Below, one piece after another: positions 24,871 through 34,927 of a DNA stretch of 64,000 nucleotides. The translations under genes were made by a program, and so were the position numbers. Position 1 is the stretch's first letter. Every line of letters starts with the position of its first letter. Source of the stretch: Bordetella genomosp. 5 (GTDB taxonomy: Bacteria; Pseudomonadota; Gammaproteobacteria; Burkholderiales; Burkholderiaceae_B); assembly GCF_002261475.1 (NCBI RefSeq), contig NZ_NEVN01000009.1, positions 124,001-188,000 of the forward strand, given 5' to 3'. Below the pieces are notes generated by a model. The model ran no database searches. It had not been told where the DNA came from and worked only from the letters and a program-made list of their open reading frames with translations.

Positions 24871-27504
24871 ATGACGCAAGCTGTTGATTCCCAACACACT
24901 CCCATGATGCAGCAGTACCTCCGGCTCAAGGCCGAGGCCGGCCCGCTGCTGCTCTTCTATCGCATGGGCGATTTCTACGAGATGTTCTACGAAGACGCCG
25001 AGCGCGGCGCGCGTCTGCTCAATCTCACGCTGACCAAACGCGGCAGTTCGAATGGCTCGCCGATTCCGATGGCCGGCCTGCCCGTGCATGCCATGGAGCA
25101 GTACCTGGCCAAGCTGGTGGCGCAGGGCGAATCGGTCGCCATCTGCGAACAGATCGGCGATCCGGCCGCCTCCAAGGGCCCGGTCGAACGCCGCATCGTG
25201 CGCATCGTCACGCCGGGCACCCTGACCGACGACGCCCTGCTGCCGGCCAAGGCCGATCGCGCGCTGGCGGCGGTCTGCGTGTCGGGCAAGGCGCGCGATC
25301 CGCGCGCCGGCCTGGCCTGGCTCAACCTGGCCAGCGGCGACTTCCACGTCACCGAGTGCAGCCCGGCTCAGCTCGAATCCGAATTGCATCGCATCGCCCC
25401 GGCCGAGGTGATCTACGCCGACAGCACCGAGCTGCAGCTGAGCTTCGACGGCGCGCGCACGCGCGTGCCCGACTGGCATTTCGAGGCCGATGGCGCGCGC
25501 GGGCATCTGCTCGCGCACTTCAAGACCGACAGCCTCGCCGGCTTCGATGTCGAAGACATGCCGGTGGCGGTGTGCGCGGCCGGCGCGCTGCTGCGTTATG
25601 CCGCCCGCACCCAGTCGCACGCGCTTGCCCACGTGCAGACCATCGCCGCCGAACGCGCCGGCCTCTATGTGCTGATGGACCCGGTCACGCGCCGCAATCT
25701 CGAGCTCACGCAGACCCTCTCCGGCGAAGACGCGCCCACGCTGTTCTCGCTGCTCGACGGCTGCCGCACGCCCATGGGCAGCCGGCTGCTGCGCCGCTGG
25801 CTGCATCACCCGCTGCGCGACAACGCGCCGGTGCTGGCGCGCCAGGAGGCGATCACCGCGCTCATGACGGCGCGCCTCGACATGGACCAGACCTTCGGCG
25901 CCGCGGGCCTGCTGGAGTCGCTGCGCGGCGCGCTGCAGGTGTTTCCGGACATCGAACGCATCGCCGCGCGGCTGGCGCTGCGCTCGGTGCGCCCGCGCGA
26001 GCTCGCCAGCCTGCGCGACGCGCTCGCCACGCTGCCGCAGCTGCACGCGCTGCTCGCCCCGGCCACCGGCGCCGCGCGCGTCGCGGCCCTCGCGCGGCAC
26101 CTCACGCTCGATCCCGCGATTGCCGAGCTGCTTCAGCGCGCCATCGCGCAGGAGCCCGCGGTGGCCATTCGCGATGGCGGCGTGATCGCCACCGGCTTCG
26201 ACGCCGAGCTCGACGAACTGCGCGCACTGGCCGCCGACGGCGGAGAGTTCCTGATCCAGCTCGAAGCGCGCGAACGCGAACGCACCGGCATCAGCAATCT
26301 GCGCGTGGAGTTCAACCGCGTGCACGGCTTCTATATCGAAGTCACCAAGGGCCAGACCGACAAGGTGCCCGACGACTACCGCCGCCGCCAGACCCTGAAG
26401 AACGCCGAGCGCTACATCACGCCCGAGCTCAAAACCTGGGAAGACAAGGTGCTGTCCGCGCAGGACCGCTCGCTGGCGCGCGAGAAGTGGCTGTTCGAAC
26501 AGGTGCTCGACGTGCTGGCCACCCATGTGCGCCCGCTGTCGGACTGCGCCGGCGCGCTGGCCGAACTCGACACCCTGGCGGCCCTCGCCGAGCACGCCCG
26601 CCGCCACGACTGGGCCGCGCCGGAGTTGTCCGAGCAGGCCGACATCGAGATCGAGGCCGGCCGCCATCCCGTGGTCGAGAACGCGATCGAGCGCTTCACG
26701 CCCAACGGCTGCCGCCTCGACCCGACGCGCCGCATGCTGCTGATCACCGGCCCCAACATGGGCGGTAAATCGACCTACATGCGGCAGGTGGCGCTGATCG
26801 TGCTGCTCGCGCGCACCGGCAGCTTCGTGCCCGCCGCGAGCGCGCGCATCGGCCGCATCGACCGCATCTTCACCCGCATCGGCGCCGCCGACGACCTCGC
26901 GGGCGGACGCTCCACCTTCATGATGGAAATGACGGAGGCTGCCGCCATCCTGGCCGCCAGCACCACGCACAGCCTGGTGCTGATGGACGAAATCGGCCGC
27001 GGCACCTCGACCTACGACGGCCTCGCGCTGGCGTGGGCGATCGCGCAGCGGCTGCTCACGCACAACCGCGCACTCACGCTGTTCGCCACGCATTACTTCG
27101 AGCTCACGCGCCTGCCGTCCGAGCAGCCCACCGCGGCCAACGTGCATCTGGCCGCGGCCGAGTCCGCTGGCGGCATCGTCTTCCTGCACGAAGTGCGCGA
27201 GGGGCCCGCGAGCCGCAGCTACGGGATCCAGGTGGCGCAGCGCGCCGGTGTGCCCGCCGCCGTGATCCGCCAGGCGTCCCGCGAACTCGAGCGCCTCGAA
27301 GCCCAGGGCGCGCCCACGCCTCAACTCGGCCTGTTCGCCGCGGCCATCGACGCCGAGGCCCAGAGCCAGGCCAGCGCCGACCACGACGCGGCGCTGGACG
27401 CCCTCGCCGCGCTGCGCACCGAACTCGCCTCCATCGATCCCGACAGCCTCACCCCGCGCGAAGCGCTGGACGCCCTGTACCGACTCAAGGCCCATCTCGC
27501 ATGA
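24871..27504 (+). CDS. mutS: DNA mismatch repair protein MutS
   Basis: 877 residues from the ATG at 24871. The N-terminal mismatch-binding domain has the Phe-X-Glu segment ([19 protein letters not shown]) and LTKRG. The clamp and core domains follow. The C-terminal ATPase has Walker [14 protein letters not shown] (near 627-639), Walker [17 protein letters not shown] and the ATHYFELT switch. MutS recognises base mismatches and recruits MutL. A possible GTG start 12 bp upstream is less likely. The gene overlaps the following cupin oxygenase gene by 4 bp. Confidence 0.98.
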   Translation: MTQAVDSQHTPMMQQYLRLKAEAGPLLLFYRMGDFYEMFYEDAERGARLLNLTLTKRGSSNGSPIPMAGLPVHAMEQYLAKLVAQGESVAICEQIGDPAASKGPVERRIVRIVTPGTLTDDALLPAKADRALAAVCVSGKARDPRAGLAWLNLASGDFHVTECSPAQLESELHRIAPAEVIYADSTELQLSFDGARTRVPDWHFEADGARGHLLAHFKTDSLAGFDVEDMPVAVCAAGALLRYAARTQSHALAHVQTIAAERAGLYVLMDPVTRRNLELTQTLSGEDAPTLFSLLDGCRTPMGSRLLRRWLHHPLRDNAPVLARQEAITALMTARLDMDQTFGAAGLLESLRGALQVFPDIERIAARLALRSVRPRELASLRDALATLPQLHALLAPATGAARVAALARHLTLDPAIAELLQRAIAQEPAVAIRDGGVIATGFDAELDELRALAADGGEFLIQLEARERERTGISNLRVEFNRVHGFYIEVTKGQTDKVPDDYRRRQTLKNAERYITPELKTWEDKVLSAQDRSLAREKWLFEQVLDVLATHVRPLSDCAGALAELDTLAALAEHARRHDWAAPELSEQADIEIEAGRHPVVENAIERFTPNGCRLDPTRRMLLITGPNMGGKSTYMRQVALIVLLARTGSFVPAASARIGRIDRIFTRIGAADDLAGGRSTFMMEMTEAAAILAASTTHSLVLMDEIGRGTSTYDGLALAWAIAQRLLTHNRALTLFATHYFELTRLPSEQPTAANVHLAAAESAGGIVFLHEVREGPASRSYGIQVAQRAGVPAAVIRQASRELERLEAQGAPTPQLGLFAAAIDAEAQSQASADHDAALDALAALRTELASIDPDSLTPREALDALYRLKAHLA

Positions 27505-28688
27505 AAACCGACCTGCCTCTCACCCTGCTCGGCGGCCTGTCGCCCGACACCTTCATGCGCCGCTACTGGCAGCGCAAGCCGCTGCTGATCCGGGGCGCCG
27601 TGCCCGGCATGCGTCCGCCCGAAAGCGTGGCCGCACTCAAGAAGCTGGCGCGCCGCGATGACGTCGAATCCCGCCTGATCTGGCGCGAGGGCGGCGAATG
27701 GAACATGGAGAACGGCCCGTTCGCGCGCCTGCCCAAGGTCAACGAGCCCGAATGGACGCTGCTGGTGCAGAGCCTCGACCTGCACAGCGACGCCGCGGCC
27801 GCGCTGATCCAGCAGTTCCGCTTCGTGCCCGACGCGCGCCTGGACGACCTGATGGTCAGCATCGCCTCCACCGGCGGCGGCGTGGGGCCGCACTTCGACA
27901 GCTACGACGTCTTCCTGCTGCAAGGCCAGGGCCGGCGCCGCTGGCGCTGGGGCCGCCAGAAAGACCTCTCGCTCGAGCCCGGCCTGCCGCTCAAGATCCT
28001 GTCGAACTTCGAACCCGAAGAAGAAGCCGTCCTCGAGCCCGGCGACATGCTCTACCTGCCGCCGCAGGCCGCCCACGACGGCGTGGCGCTCGACGACGAC
28101 TGCATGACCATCTCCATCGGCTTTCGCGCCCCGACTCAGGCGAATCTGGCCCGCGGCCTGCTCGAAGCCGCGGCCGACCAGGCGATGGCGCGCGTGGGCC
28201 TGCTCGGCGGCCCCTACGGCGAGCCCGCCCTGCCCGGCCCGCGCCTCGACGGCATCTACCGCGATCCGGGCCAGCCCGCCACCGGGCAGCCGGCCGCGCT
28301 GCCCGACGCCTTGGTCGAGGCCACGCTGGCCACGCTGCAGAAGCTGCGCTTCGACGATGCGCTGGCATCGCGCTTCCTGGGCTGCTGGCTTACCGAGCCG
28401 AGCCAGCTGAGCGTGTTCGACAGCCCGGAGGACCCGGTCGACCTCGAAGACAGCTGGCCCGAGGCCGGCCGTCTGGTGCTGGATCGCCGCAGCCGCATGC
28501 TGTATCGCGGCCGCCAGCTGTTCATCAACGGCGAAACCGCCATGGTGCCCGCCGATGCCGCCCTGCGGGAGCTGGCCGATGCCCGCGAGCTCGCCTGCGC
28601 CGACGCCCGTTGCCGCAAGCTGTCCGACGATGCCCGCGCCTGCCTGGCCGATTGGCTGGACTCGGGCTGGCTGCACTACCGCCCCTGA
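27501..28688 (+). CDS. roxA: JmjC-like cupin, ribosomal protein hydroxylase (RoxA/YcfD family)
   Basis: 395 residues. The N-terminal cupin carries the iron-binding HxD pair in [17 protein letters not shown] (His about 131, Asp about 133) and a distal His in [14 protein letters not shown]. These are the features of 2-oxoglutarate/Fe(II) oxygenases related to E. coli YcfD, which hydroxylates an arginine of ribosomal protein uL16. The C-terminal part is a helical and winged-helix region of this family. Translation is coupled to mutS through an ATGA overlap, an arrangement repeated in beta-proteobacteria. Confidence 0.9.
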   Translation: MKTDLPLTLLGGLSPDTFMRRYWQRKPLLIRGAVPGMRPPESVAALKKLARRDDVESRLIWREGGEWNMENGPFARLPKVNEPEWTLLVQSLDLHSDAAAALIQQFRFVPDARLDDLMVSIASTGGGVGPHFDSYDVFLLQGQGRRRWRWGRQKDLSLEPGLPLKILSNFEPEEEAVLEPGDMLYLPPQAAHDGVALDDDCMTISIGFRAPTQANLARGLLEAAADQAMARVGLLGGPYGEPALPGPRLDGIYRDPGQPATGQPAALPDALVEATLATLQKLRFDDALASRFLGCWLTEPSQLSVFDSPEDPVDLEDSWPEAGRLVLDRRSRMLYRGRQLFINGETAMVPADAALRELADARELACADARCRKLSDDARACLADWLDSGWLHYRP

Positions 28689-28800
28689 GCGCAGCGCGGC
28701 TGTGGCGGCGCGCTTGCATGACCTCGCCGAGGGCCGCGGCGGCGGCCCCTCCGAGCTCCCGCCGCCGACCGCCCCGCGCGGCTGAACCTGTCTGGCACGC

Positions 28801-28826
28801 ATCGCCCCGGCTCGCCGGGGCGATTG
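28801..28826 (+). terminator. GC-rich hairpin, possible terminator of mutS-roxA
   Basis: ATCGCCCCGG and CCGGGGCGAT form a perfect 10-bp stem with a CTCG loop. The T-tract is poor (TGTCAT), so efficient intrinsic termination is uncertain. Confidence 0.5.
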
Positions 28827-29024
28827 TCATTGCGGCGGCCAATGCGGGGCCGCGCATGCAGGGGCCCCTGTCATCCCTGCGGGGCTGTGCATGCAGGGGC
28901 CTTTGTCCTCCCCACTGCTTGGCCGCGCATGCGGGGCCTTTTGTCATCCCGGCGTCAGCGATTGCATGAAATGCGCGAAATCCGCATTCTTGAGGGTGTC
29001 GGCAGGCTCGTTTTCGTACGATCT

Positions 29025-29095
29025 GGATACCCAATCGTGTCCATCCCACACAGAACGCTAATTACTCTTTAAGCGCGGACACGTTTGGATATGGG
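29025..29095. repeat. Long imperfect inverted repeat upstream of the lipoprotein gene
   Basis: The arm at 29025-29042 (GGATACCCAATCGTGTCC) pairs at 14 of 18 positions with GGACACGTTTGGATATGG at 29077-29094, leaving a 34-base loop. It begins about 270 bp upstream of the lipoprotein start. It could be a decayed mobile-element end or an operator. Confidence 0.45.
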
Positions 29096-29291
29096 ATACA
29101 CATAGCAGTAAGAATTGTTGCACTTGGGATGCCACCTCTTTAATTTCCACACGCAAGCGGCGGAATGATTCCTGTAGCCTGAATTCTGGTTTCCCCTAGG
29201 TCGTGGCGTAGAACCCCCTGCGCCCGCGGCCCGAGGGGCCTGGTTTCCCCTTCCACGGGACCACGATTTTCAATCCAACAGGAGTCTCGAC

Positions 29292-29504
29292 ATGATGAGC
29301 AAAACCCTGATTGTGGCTTCGGTTCTGGCCGTTGCCCTGACTGCTTGCAATAAGAAGGAAGAAACCGCGGCCCCGGCCGGCGGCTCGGCTCCGGCCACCA
29401 CGGCACCGGCTCCGGCCCCCGCCCCCTCGACCCCGGCTCCCGCCCCGGCTCCGGCCCCCGGCAGCTCGGCTCCGAGCGGTGGCTCGACGACCCCCGCGTC
29501 GTAA
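29292..29504 (+). CDS. Small Ala/Pro-rich lipoprotein
   Basis: 70 residues with AGGAG upstream; a second in-frame ATG follows at once. The signal peptide ends in the lipobox LTAC (Cys about 19), followed by NKKEE and then a tail of about 45 residues made almost only of Ala, Pro, Gly, Ser and Thr (repeated AP units). It should be lipid-anchored in the envelope with an extended, unstructured tail. Function is unknown; such small lipoproteins are common in Burkholderiales. A strong terminator follows. Confidence 0.82.
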   Translation: MMSKTLIVASVLAVALTACNKKEETAAPAGGSAPATTAPAPAPAPSTPAPAPAPAPGSSAPSGGSTTPAS

Positions 29505-29594
29505 GCGCAAGATCCGCCGGCGCGGGATCCCGACCCCCGCCAGCACCAGACACCCGGCCTGCGAGGGAGCCCCACCGCAGCAGGCCGGGTCCCG

Positions 29595-29632
29595 ACAAAG
29601 CCGGCAGGCATCAACACCTGCCGGCTTTGTTT
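29595..29632 (+). terminator. Rho-independent terminator of the lipoprotein gene
   Basis: ACAAAGCCGGCAGG and its exact complement form a 14-bp stem with an 8-base loop, ending in CTTTGTTTCG. Confidence 0.9.
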
Positions 29633-29645
29633 CGTTTGCGGCATG

Positions 29646-29771
29646 CAACGTCCGGCGTGGAACGTCCGGCGTGGAACGCGCGGCGTGGAACGTGCGGCGT
29701 GGAACGTCCGCCGTGCAACGTGCGGCGTGGAACGTCCGCCGTGCAACGTGCGGCGTGCAACGCACGACGCA
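29646..29771. repeat. Nine-unit 14-bp minisatellite
   Basis: Nine contiguous 14-bp units of consensus (G/C)AACGT(C/G)CG(G/C)CGTG. Differences concentrate at three positions (1, 7 and 10), which toggle between G and C. The array sits between two terminators in non-coding DNA. Confidence 0.95.
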
Positions 29772-29789
29772 CTCCCCCAGCCGCGGACG

Positions 29790-29826
29790 AAAAAAAACCA
29801 GACCCCGAGAGGTCTGGTTTTTTCAT
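29790..29826. terminator. Bidirectional terminator serving bamC
   Basis: A-run, CCAGACC, six-base loop, GGTCTGG, T-run. The stem with flanking A/T runs works on both strands and lies 35 bp downstream of the bamC stop on the reverse strand. Confidence 0.9.
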
Positions 29827-29860
29827 GACTGGCGGGGAAGCCCCCGCCCTCCGGCAGGAC

Positions 29861-30979
29861 TTACATCTTGTCCTTCAGCACGCTCAGCATGCGCTGGGCG
29901 GTGGCGCTGCTGTCGCGCTGGCCATTGCCGTCGAGGACGGTGACCTGCGTGGCATCGCCCGCGGAAGACAGGTGGATGCGGTACTGCGCGGCCGCGGCCT
30001 TCTTGTCGCCGCCGAAGATACGGCTGAAGAAGCCCGGCTCTTCCGACTTGGCGCCGGTGTCGGTGTCGACATAGCGCACGTAGTAGTCGCCGGCCGAGCG
30101 ATCGCGATCGTCCACCGCGAAGCCGCCCGAATCCAGCGCCACGCCGACACGGCGCCAGGCGCGGTCGTACGACTCGCTCACGACCAGCATCGCGCCTTCG
30201 GCACGCACGGTCTGTTGCACGGCCGGGCGCTGCGGAGCGGCTTCAGCCTGCGCGACCAGCTTGCGCGCGGCATCGATATCGGTACCCAGATAGACCATCA
30301 GGCGCGCCAGCATGGCGGCATTCAGGCCCGGATCTTCCTTGCCGTTTTCCCACTGCACCTGGCCGCTGTCGGGACCGGTGCGCTTCTCGAGCATCTGCTG
30401 GTGGCTGATGTAGATCTCGGTGTGGCCGTTGACGCGTTCGACGCGGGTGCGGAATTTCTCGCGCTCGCCGCTATCCCACGCGGTTTCGAGCACCGAGCCC
30501 AGCACCTGGCGCAGCCAGCTTTCGGGGATCTTGGCGCGGTTTTCGGCCCAGTCGGTTTCGACCAGACCGGCTTGCGGCGAGTTGGTCTTGACCGTGAAGC
30601 CGGTGTCCGTCCAGAAGTCGACGACCTTCGGGAACACCTGCTCGGGCGGACGCTGCACGACGAGCCAGCGCATGTTGCCGTCGCGCTCGACCTTCATGTC
30701 GGCGCGCTCGGGCAGCACGTTGGTGTTTTGCGGCTGAGCCACGGCCTGGGCGCCCTGCTGCTGGTACTGCGAATACGTGGTCGTACCCGAGGCCGGCGCA
30801 CGGTAGCGCGGATCGGAATTGGCCTGAGTGAGGTCAGGCGGAATGCTCAGCGGCTCGCCGCGGCGCGTACTCTTGTAATCGACAGATTCTTCATTGCCCA
30901 GCATCTGGTTGATGTCGGAGCAACCAGACAACAAAGCCAGGGCCATCAATGCCGAAATCCCGGCATGACGTTTCTTCAT
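29861..30979 (-). CDS. bamC: Outer membrane assembly lipoprotein BamC
   Basis: 372 residues from the ATG at 30979, chosen because GAGGA precedes it and the peptide MKKRHAGISALMALALLSGC is a compact lipoprotein signal; another ATG lies 12 bp upstream. After the lipid-modified Cys comes the extended BamC N-terminal segment (NEESVDYKSTRRGEPLSIPP) and then two helix-grip domains. BamC is a periplasm-facing lipoprotein of the BAM complex inserting beta-barrel proteins. It is directly downstream of dapA, the classical dapA-bamC (dapX) arrangement. Confidence 0.93.
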   Translation of the reverse strand: MKKRHAGISALMALALLSGCSDINQMLGNEESVDYKSTRRGEPLSIPPDLTQANSDPRYRAPASGTTTYSQYQQQGAQAVAQPQNTNVLPERADMKVERDGNMRWLVVQRPPEQVFPKVVDFWTDTGFTVKTNSPQAGLVETDWAENRAKIPESWLRQVLGSVLETAWDSGEREKFRTRVERVNGHTEIYISHQQMLEKRTGPDSGQVQWENGKEDPGLNAAMLARLMVYLGTDIDAARKLVAQAEAAPQRPAVQQTVRAEGAMLVVSESYDRAWRRVGVALDSGGFAVDDRDRSAGDYYVRYVDTDTGAKSEEPGFFSRIFGGDKKAAAAQYRIHLSSAGDATQVTVLDGNGQRDSSATAQRMLSVLKDKM

Positions 30980-30993
30980 ACGCGTCCTCATGT

Positions 30994-31899
30994 TCAAAGC
31001 AGGCCCGTTTCGTTCAGGGCGCGGCGCACGGTGTCGTGGTGAGCCTCGCTGAGTTCGACGAGCGGCAGGCGGTAGCCCAGCGCGGTACGCCCCATCTGGG
31101 CAAGCGCCCATTTGACGGGGATGGGATTGGCTTCGATGAACAAAGCCTTGTTGAGACGCGCGAGCTTGGCGTTAAGTTCACGCACGCGCGGCACGTCGCC
31201 AGCGTACGCGGCGGCACACAGGTCGGCCATGAGGCGCGGAGCCACGTTGGCGGTGACCGAAATGTTGCCGCGCGCGCCCAACAGGATCAGGGCGGCGGCC
31301 GTGGGGTCGTCGCCGCTGAAAACCTGGAAGGAGGCAGGCGCCTCGCGCAGCAGCAGAGCGCCGCGCGCGATATCGCCGGTGGCATCCTTGATGCCGATGA
31401 TGCCGGGCACCTGCGTCAGACGCAGCACCGTCTCGTTGGACATGTCGGCGACCGTGCGGCCCGGCACGTTGTACAGCACCGTGGGCAGATCGACCGCTTC
31501 CTGGACGGCGCGGAAATGACGATAGATGCCTTCTTGCGAAGGCTTGTTGTAGTAGGGCACGACCGACAGGCCAGCCTGCGCACCGACCGCCTTGGCATGA
31601 CGCGCGAGGTGGATGCACTCGTCGGTGGAGTTGGCGCCGACGCCGGCGATCACCGCAATGCGGCCCGCCGCATGCTCGACCGCCACGCGGATCAGCTCGG
31701 CATGCTCTTCCATCGACACCGTGGGCGATTCGCCCGTGGTGCCGACGACGACCAGCGCGCTGGTGCCTTGTTCGACGTGCCAGTCGATCAGCGCGCGATA
31801 CGCGGCGTAATCGAGGCTGCCGTCGGGCTGCATCGGGGTGACCAGTGCCACCATGCTGCCCTGAAAACTAACATCTGCGGTCAATGCAGTGGATGCCAT
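30994..31899 (-). CDS. dapA: 4-hydroxy-tetrahydrodipicolinate synthase DapA
   Basis: 301 residues from the ATG at 31899. The TIM-barrel aldolase shows GTTGESPTV near 54-62, the catalytic Tyr in [11 protein letters not shown] and the Schiff-base Lys in [10 protein letters not shown]. It condenses pyruvate with aspartate semialdehyde in lysine and diaminopimelate synthesis. The N-terminus is about 12 residues longer than in E. coli, and the start has no clear ribosome site, so an alternative start near SMVALVTPM cannot be excluded. It is cotranscribed with bamC. Confidence 0.95.
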   Translation of the reverse strand: MASTALTADVSFQGSMVALVTPMQPDGSLDYAAYRALIDWHVEQGTSALVVVGTTGESPTVSMEEHAELIRVAVEHAAGRIAVIAGVGANSTDECIHLARHAKAVGAQAGLSVVPYYNKPSQEGIYRHFRAVQEAVDLPTVLYNVPGRTVADMSNETVLRLTQVPGIIGIKDATGDIARGALLLREAPASFQVFSGDDPTAAALILLGARGNISVTANVAPRLMADLCAAAYAGDVPRVRELNAKLARLNKALFIEANPIPVKWALAQMGRTALGYRLPLVELSEAHHDTVRRALNETGLL

Positions 31900-31986
31900 A
31901 GTAAGGAGAGGCTCCGGGGCCCGCCGCACCATGCCGCAGGCCAGAATCGATCAAGCTGGCGAGTTTAACGGATATTGCCGGAAAAC

Positions 31987-32634
31987 CTAGAGAAACCAGC
32001 TCACCACCACCCTTCCAAATGCCAGGAAGGGCTCCATGAAAAAGTGCAGAGTGCCCGTCACCAATAAAACAATGACGATCACCATGCCGTAGGGCTCGAT
32101 TTTCGAGTATTGCCAGGCCATGCGCTGCGGCAGCAGCGAAAACAGCACGCGGCCTCCGTCCAGCGGCAGCAGCGGAATCAGATTGAGCGCCATCAGGACC
32201 AGGTTGACGACCACGCCGGCCTGGGCCATCTCGTACCAGAATCCCTCCTGCACGCCGGTCGCGATGTAGACCCGGAAGGCCAGCACCCAGAGGATCGCCA
32301 TGAACAGATTCGACAGGGGGCCCGCCAGCGCGACCCACAGCATGTCGCGCTTGGGACGGCGCAGCCGGCCGAAATCCACCGGCACGGGCTTGGCCCAGCC
32401 GAACAGCAGGCCGGCACCGCCGGTGAGCTTGGAGATCAGCAGAATCATGGCCGGCACCAGCAGCGTGCCCACCGGATCGATATGGCTGATCGGGTTGAGC
32501 GTGACGCGGCCGGCCTGCCAGGCGGTGGGATCGCCGAACAGACGCGCCACGTAGCCGTGGGCGGCTTCGTGCAGGGTGATGGCGAAGATGACGGGAATCG
32601 CGTAGACCGCGATCGTCTGGATCAGATCATTCAT
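31987..32634 (-). CDS. Site-2 protease family (M50) membrane metalloprotease
   Basis: 215 residues from the ATG at 32634. The zinc site HEAAHG (His22, Glu23, His26) lies in the first membrane helix, and the second motif NLIPLLPLDGGRVL near residue 142 supplies the conserved Asp. Five or six membrane segments are visible. This short S2P-like branch lacks PDZ domains and is widespread in beta-proteobacteria beside dapA or tRNA-modification genes; substrates are unknown. Confidence 0.92.
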   Translation of the reverse strand: MNDLIQTIAVYAIPVIFAITLHEAAHGYVARLFGDPTAWQAGRVTLNPISHIDPVGTLLVPAMILLISKLTGGAGLLFGWAKPVPVDFGRLRRPKRDMLWVALAGPLSNLFMAILWVLAFRVYIATGVQEGFWYEMAQAGVVVNLVLMALNLIPLLPLDGGRVLFSLLPQRMAWQYSKIEPYGMVIVIVLLVTGTLHFFMEPFLAFGRVVVSWFL

Positions 32635-32736
32635 GGCGGGCCATTGTAGCGGCAGACACAAGTCAGACAGTGGCGCGGCGCATGCGTTCGCCCCGGCATG
32701 CTGAGAGGCCGGGTGCGGACGGCTCCGGGGGAACCG

Positions 32737-33363
32737 TCAGGCGAGACCGAGCGTGGCGGGGTCGCCGCTGCCGCGACGCAGCACCTCGGGGGTGGCGCTG
32801 GTCAGGTCGATCACGGTAGTCGGCGCCAGCGGGCAGGCGCCCGCGTCGATCACGGCGGCCAGCTCGTGGGAGTAGCGCGCGGCGATGTCATCGGGATCGT
32901 TCAGCGCGTCGTCTTCGCCCTTGGGAATCAAGGTCGTGGACAGCAGCGGCGCGCCGAATTGCTCCAGCAGCGCCAGCGTGACGCCGTGGCCGGGCACCCG
33001 GATGCCGATGGTCTTGCGCGACGGATGCGACACCCGGCGCGGCACCTCGCGGGTGGCCTCGAGAATGAAGGTGAACGGGCCCGGGGTGGCCAGCTTGAGC
33101 AGGCGGTATTGCTGGTTGTCGACCCGCGCGAACTGCCCGATCTCGGCCAGATCGCGGCACAGCAGCGTGAGGTGATGGCGCTCGTCGAGCCCGCGCAGGC
33201 GGCGCAGGTTTTCGGCGGCCGCCTTGTCATCGAGCCGGGCCACGACCGCGTAGCTGGAATCGGTGGGAATCGCGAGCAACCCGCCGTCGGTCAGCCACTG
33301 GGCGGCCTGCTTGAGCAGGCGCGGCTGCGGATTTGCGGGATGGATGGAGAGAAGTAGAGCCAT
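32737..33363 (-). CDS. TsaC/YciO-family threonylcarbamoyl-AMP synthase-like protein
   Basis: 208 residues. The Sua5/YciO/YrdC fold is recognisable: GGLLAIPTDSSYAVVARLDD near the N-terminus, then GPFTFILEATREVPRR and IGIRVPGHGVTLALLEQFGAPLLSTT. The protein resembles YciO more than TsaC itself because of its length and N-terminus. TsaC makes threonylcarbamoyl-AMP for tRNA t6A; YciO is a weaker paralogue. It is upstream of and in line with the M50 protease gene (102 bp gap). Confidence 0.88.
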   Translation of the reverse strand: MALLLSIHPANPQPRLLKQAAQWLTDGGLLAIPTDSSYAVVARLDDKAAAENLRRLRGLDERHHLTLLCRDLAEIGQFARVDNQQYRLLKLATPGPFTFILEATREVPRRVSHPSRKTIGIRVPGHGVTLALLEQFGAPLLSTTLIPKGEDDALNDPDDIAARYSHELAAVIDAGACPLAPTTVIDLTSATPEVLRRGSGDPATLGLA

Positions 33364-33428
33364 GGGTTTATCCTAGCACCAGTCACTCATCAGGAACACC
33401 GTGCGCCCCCAGGCGCCAGGAGACGCAC

Positions 33429-34274
33429 ATGCGCATGGACGACTCGCGCGAGAGCAAAAACATCGAAGACCGGCGCGGCCAGGGTCCGCGCCTGGGACGC
33501 GGATCCATCGGTCTGGGCACCATCGTGCTGGCGCTGGTCGCCATGTACTTCGGCGTCGATCCGTCGGTCGTGCTGCAGATGGCCGAAGGCCCGCCGCAGA
33601 CGCAGCAGGCGCCGGGCCAGCCGCCCGCCCAGGACGCGCAATCGCGTTTCGTGGCGCGCGTGCTGGGCGAAACCGAAGACACCTGGACGCCGATCTTCCA
33701 GCAGCAGCTCAACCGCACCTACCAGCCGCCCACGCTGGTGCTGTTCCGGGGCGCCACGCCCACGGCCTGCGGCACGGGCCAGTCGGCCATGGGGCCGTTC
33801 TACTGCCCCGCCGACCAGAAAGTCTATCTGGACCTGAGCTTTTTCGACGAAATGGAGCGCAAGCTCAACGCGCCCGGCGACTTCGCCCAGGCCTACGTGA
33901 TCGCGCACGAGGTCGGCCATCACGTTCAGCACCTGCTGGGCGTGGCCGACCAGGTCGACGCCCAGCGCCGCCGCAACCCCGGCCAGGCCAACGCCCTGTC
34001 GGTCCGCATGGAGCTTCAGGCCGACTGCTTTGCCGGGCTGTGGGCACGGCGCGCCGACCAGGCCCGCAATATCCTCGAGCCGGGCGACATCGAAGAAGGC
34101 CTGAACGCCGCCAGCGCCATCGGCGACGACACGCTGCAGCGCAAGTCGCAGGGCTACGTGGTGCCGGACGCCTTCACCCACGGCAGCTCGGCGCAGCGGG
34201 TGCGATGGTTCAAGCGCGGATTCGACTCGGGCGACCTGCGCCAGTGCGACACGTTCGGCGCCAACAGCCTCTGA
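33429..34274 (+). CDS. Neutral zinc metallopeptidase, membrane-anchored (YpfJ-like)
   Basis: 281 residues from the ATG at 33429, which has AGGAG upstream. One membrane helix (about 27-45, IGLGTIVLALVAMYFGV) follows a charged cytoplasmic start. The catalytic HEVGHH begins near residue 160, in AYVIAHEVGHHVQHLLG, with a downstream Glu in MELQADCFAGLWA. The domain matches the putative neutral zinc metallopeptidase family, with the terminal region RVRWFKRGFDSGDLRQCDTF. Most of the protein should be periplasmic. Physiological substrate unknown. Confidence 0.92.
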   Translation: MRMDDSRESKNIEDRRGQGPRLGRGSIGLGTIVLALVAMYFGVDPSVVLQMAEGPPQTQQAPGQPPAQDAQSRFVARVLGETEDTWTPIFQQQLNRTYQPPTLVLFRGATPTACGTGQSAMGPFYCPADQKVYLDLSFFDEMERKLNAPGDFAQAYVIAHEVGHHVQHLLGVADQVDAQRRRNPGQANALSVRMELQADCFAGLWARRADQARNILEPGDIEEGLNAASAIGDDTLQRKSQGYVVPDAFTHGSSAQRVRWFKRGFDSGDLRQCDTFGANSL

Positions 34275-34387
34275 AATCCGCCCCGCCTGCCTTCTTGTAA
34301 ACTTATGCCCCTTTGCGGCCCACCGGTCGCCACGCGCGCCCTCCGCCCTGTCGGCCGGCGCGCCTTCTGTTTTTCCGCTGTTTCTCC

Positions 34388-34927
34388 ATGGCCAATAAAG
34401 TCGAGCCCCTAATCACACCGGATGAGGTCCAGGAAATCCTGGCCGCGCCCAAGGAAACCACCAAAGCCATCGCCTGGTCGGGCAAGCCCGCCGGCGGCGG
34501 TCCGGCGCAATGGATGGAGTTTTCCTGTGCCTGCAAGGTCGAGGGCGAGGTCCGCGACGACGTGACGTTTCGCGTGATCTACCGCGCCGCGCGCACCGAC
34601 GTGCAGGGCCAGGCCGCCGTGATGCTGGGCGAGACCTTCTCGGCCAGCCTGTTCGTCGGGCCGCACCGCGTGCTGGGCGTGGACACGGACGATTCGTTCC
34701 ACACCAGCGTGGTGGGCGCCGACCTGCCGCACTTCCGCAAGCCGCTGACCGCGCGCTCGCACCTGCATGTCTGGGTGGCCGAGGGCGAGGGCTATGCCGA
34801 GCCGGTCACGCCGGATCTCGCCGATATCGGCGCCCTGATGGACCACTTCCTGCCGCGCGCCAACCTGAGCCTGACCGGCGGTTTCGTGCATCCGTACAAG
34901 GGCCGTCAAATCGAGCTGATCCTATGA
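34388..34927 (+). CDS. Unrecognised protein, first gene of a coupled pair
   Basis: 179 residues from the ATG at 34388. I do not recognise the family. The composition is that of a soluble protein rich in beta strands (VTFRVIYRAARTD, ASLFVGPHRVLGVDTDD, SHLHVWVAEGEGY), with an N-terminal helix LITPDEVQEILAAP. There is no signal peptide or membrane segment. It overlaps the next gene by 4 bp (ATGA), so the two are translated together and probably act together. Codon use resembles its neighbours. Confidence 0.8.
   Translation: MANKVEPLITPDEVQEILAAPKETTKAIAWSGKPAGGGPAQWMEFSCACKVEGEVRDDVTFRVIYRAARTDVQGQAAVMLGETFSASLFVGPHRVLGVDTDDSFHTSVVGADLPHFRKPLTARSHLHVWVAEGEGYAEPVTPDLADIGALMDHFLPRANLSLTGGFVHPYKGRQIELIL

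Larger units (their letters stand above)
28689..29291. other. 603-bp intergenic region with GC-rich imperfect repeats
   Basis: No gene is supported. The left part has a hairpin at 28801 and then three imperfect copies of a GCATGCAGGGGCC-type element, each followed by a TTTGTCMTCCC-like stretch (about 28854, 28889 and 28928). The right part (from about 28975) is AT-richer, contains a long imperfect inverted repeat at 29025-29095, and probably includes the promoter of the lipoprotein gene. Confidence 0.65.
29505..29860. other. Intergenic stretch with terminators and a 14-bp minisatellite
   Basis: No gene is supported. In order it holds the lipoprotein terminator (29595), the nine-unit 14-bp tandem repeat (29646) and the bidirectional terminator serving bamC (29790). 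Confidence 0.85.

Noticed and set aside
24862-27495. 877-codon open frame antisense to mutS
   Set aside because: mutS on the + strand is certain; the antisense frame shows only GC-bias composition.
29196-29765. Cys/Arg-rich frames across the minisatellite at 29.6 kb
   Set aside because: They decode the 14-bp units and the opposite strand of the lipoprotein gene and cross a strong terminator.
29646-29771. CRISPR array
   Set aside because: Units are contiguous 14-mers without spacers and no cas genes are present; it is a minisatellite.
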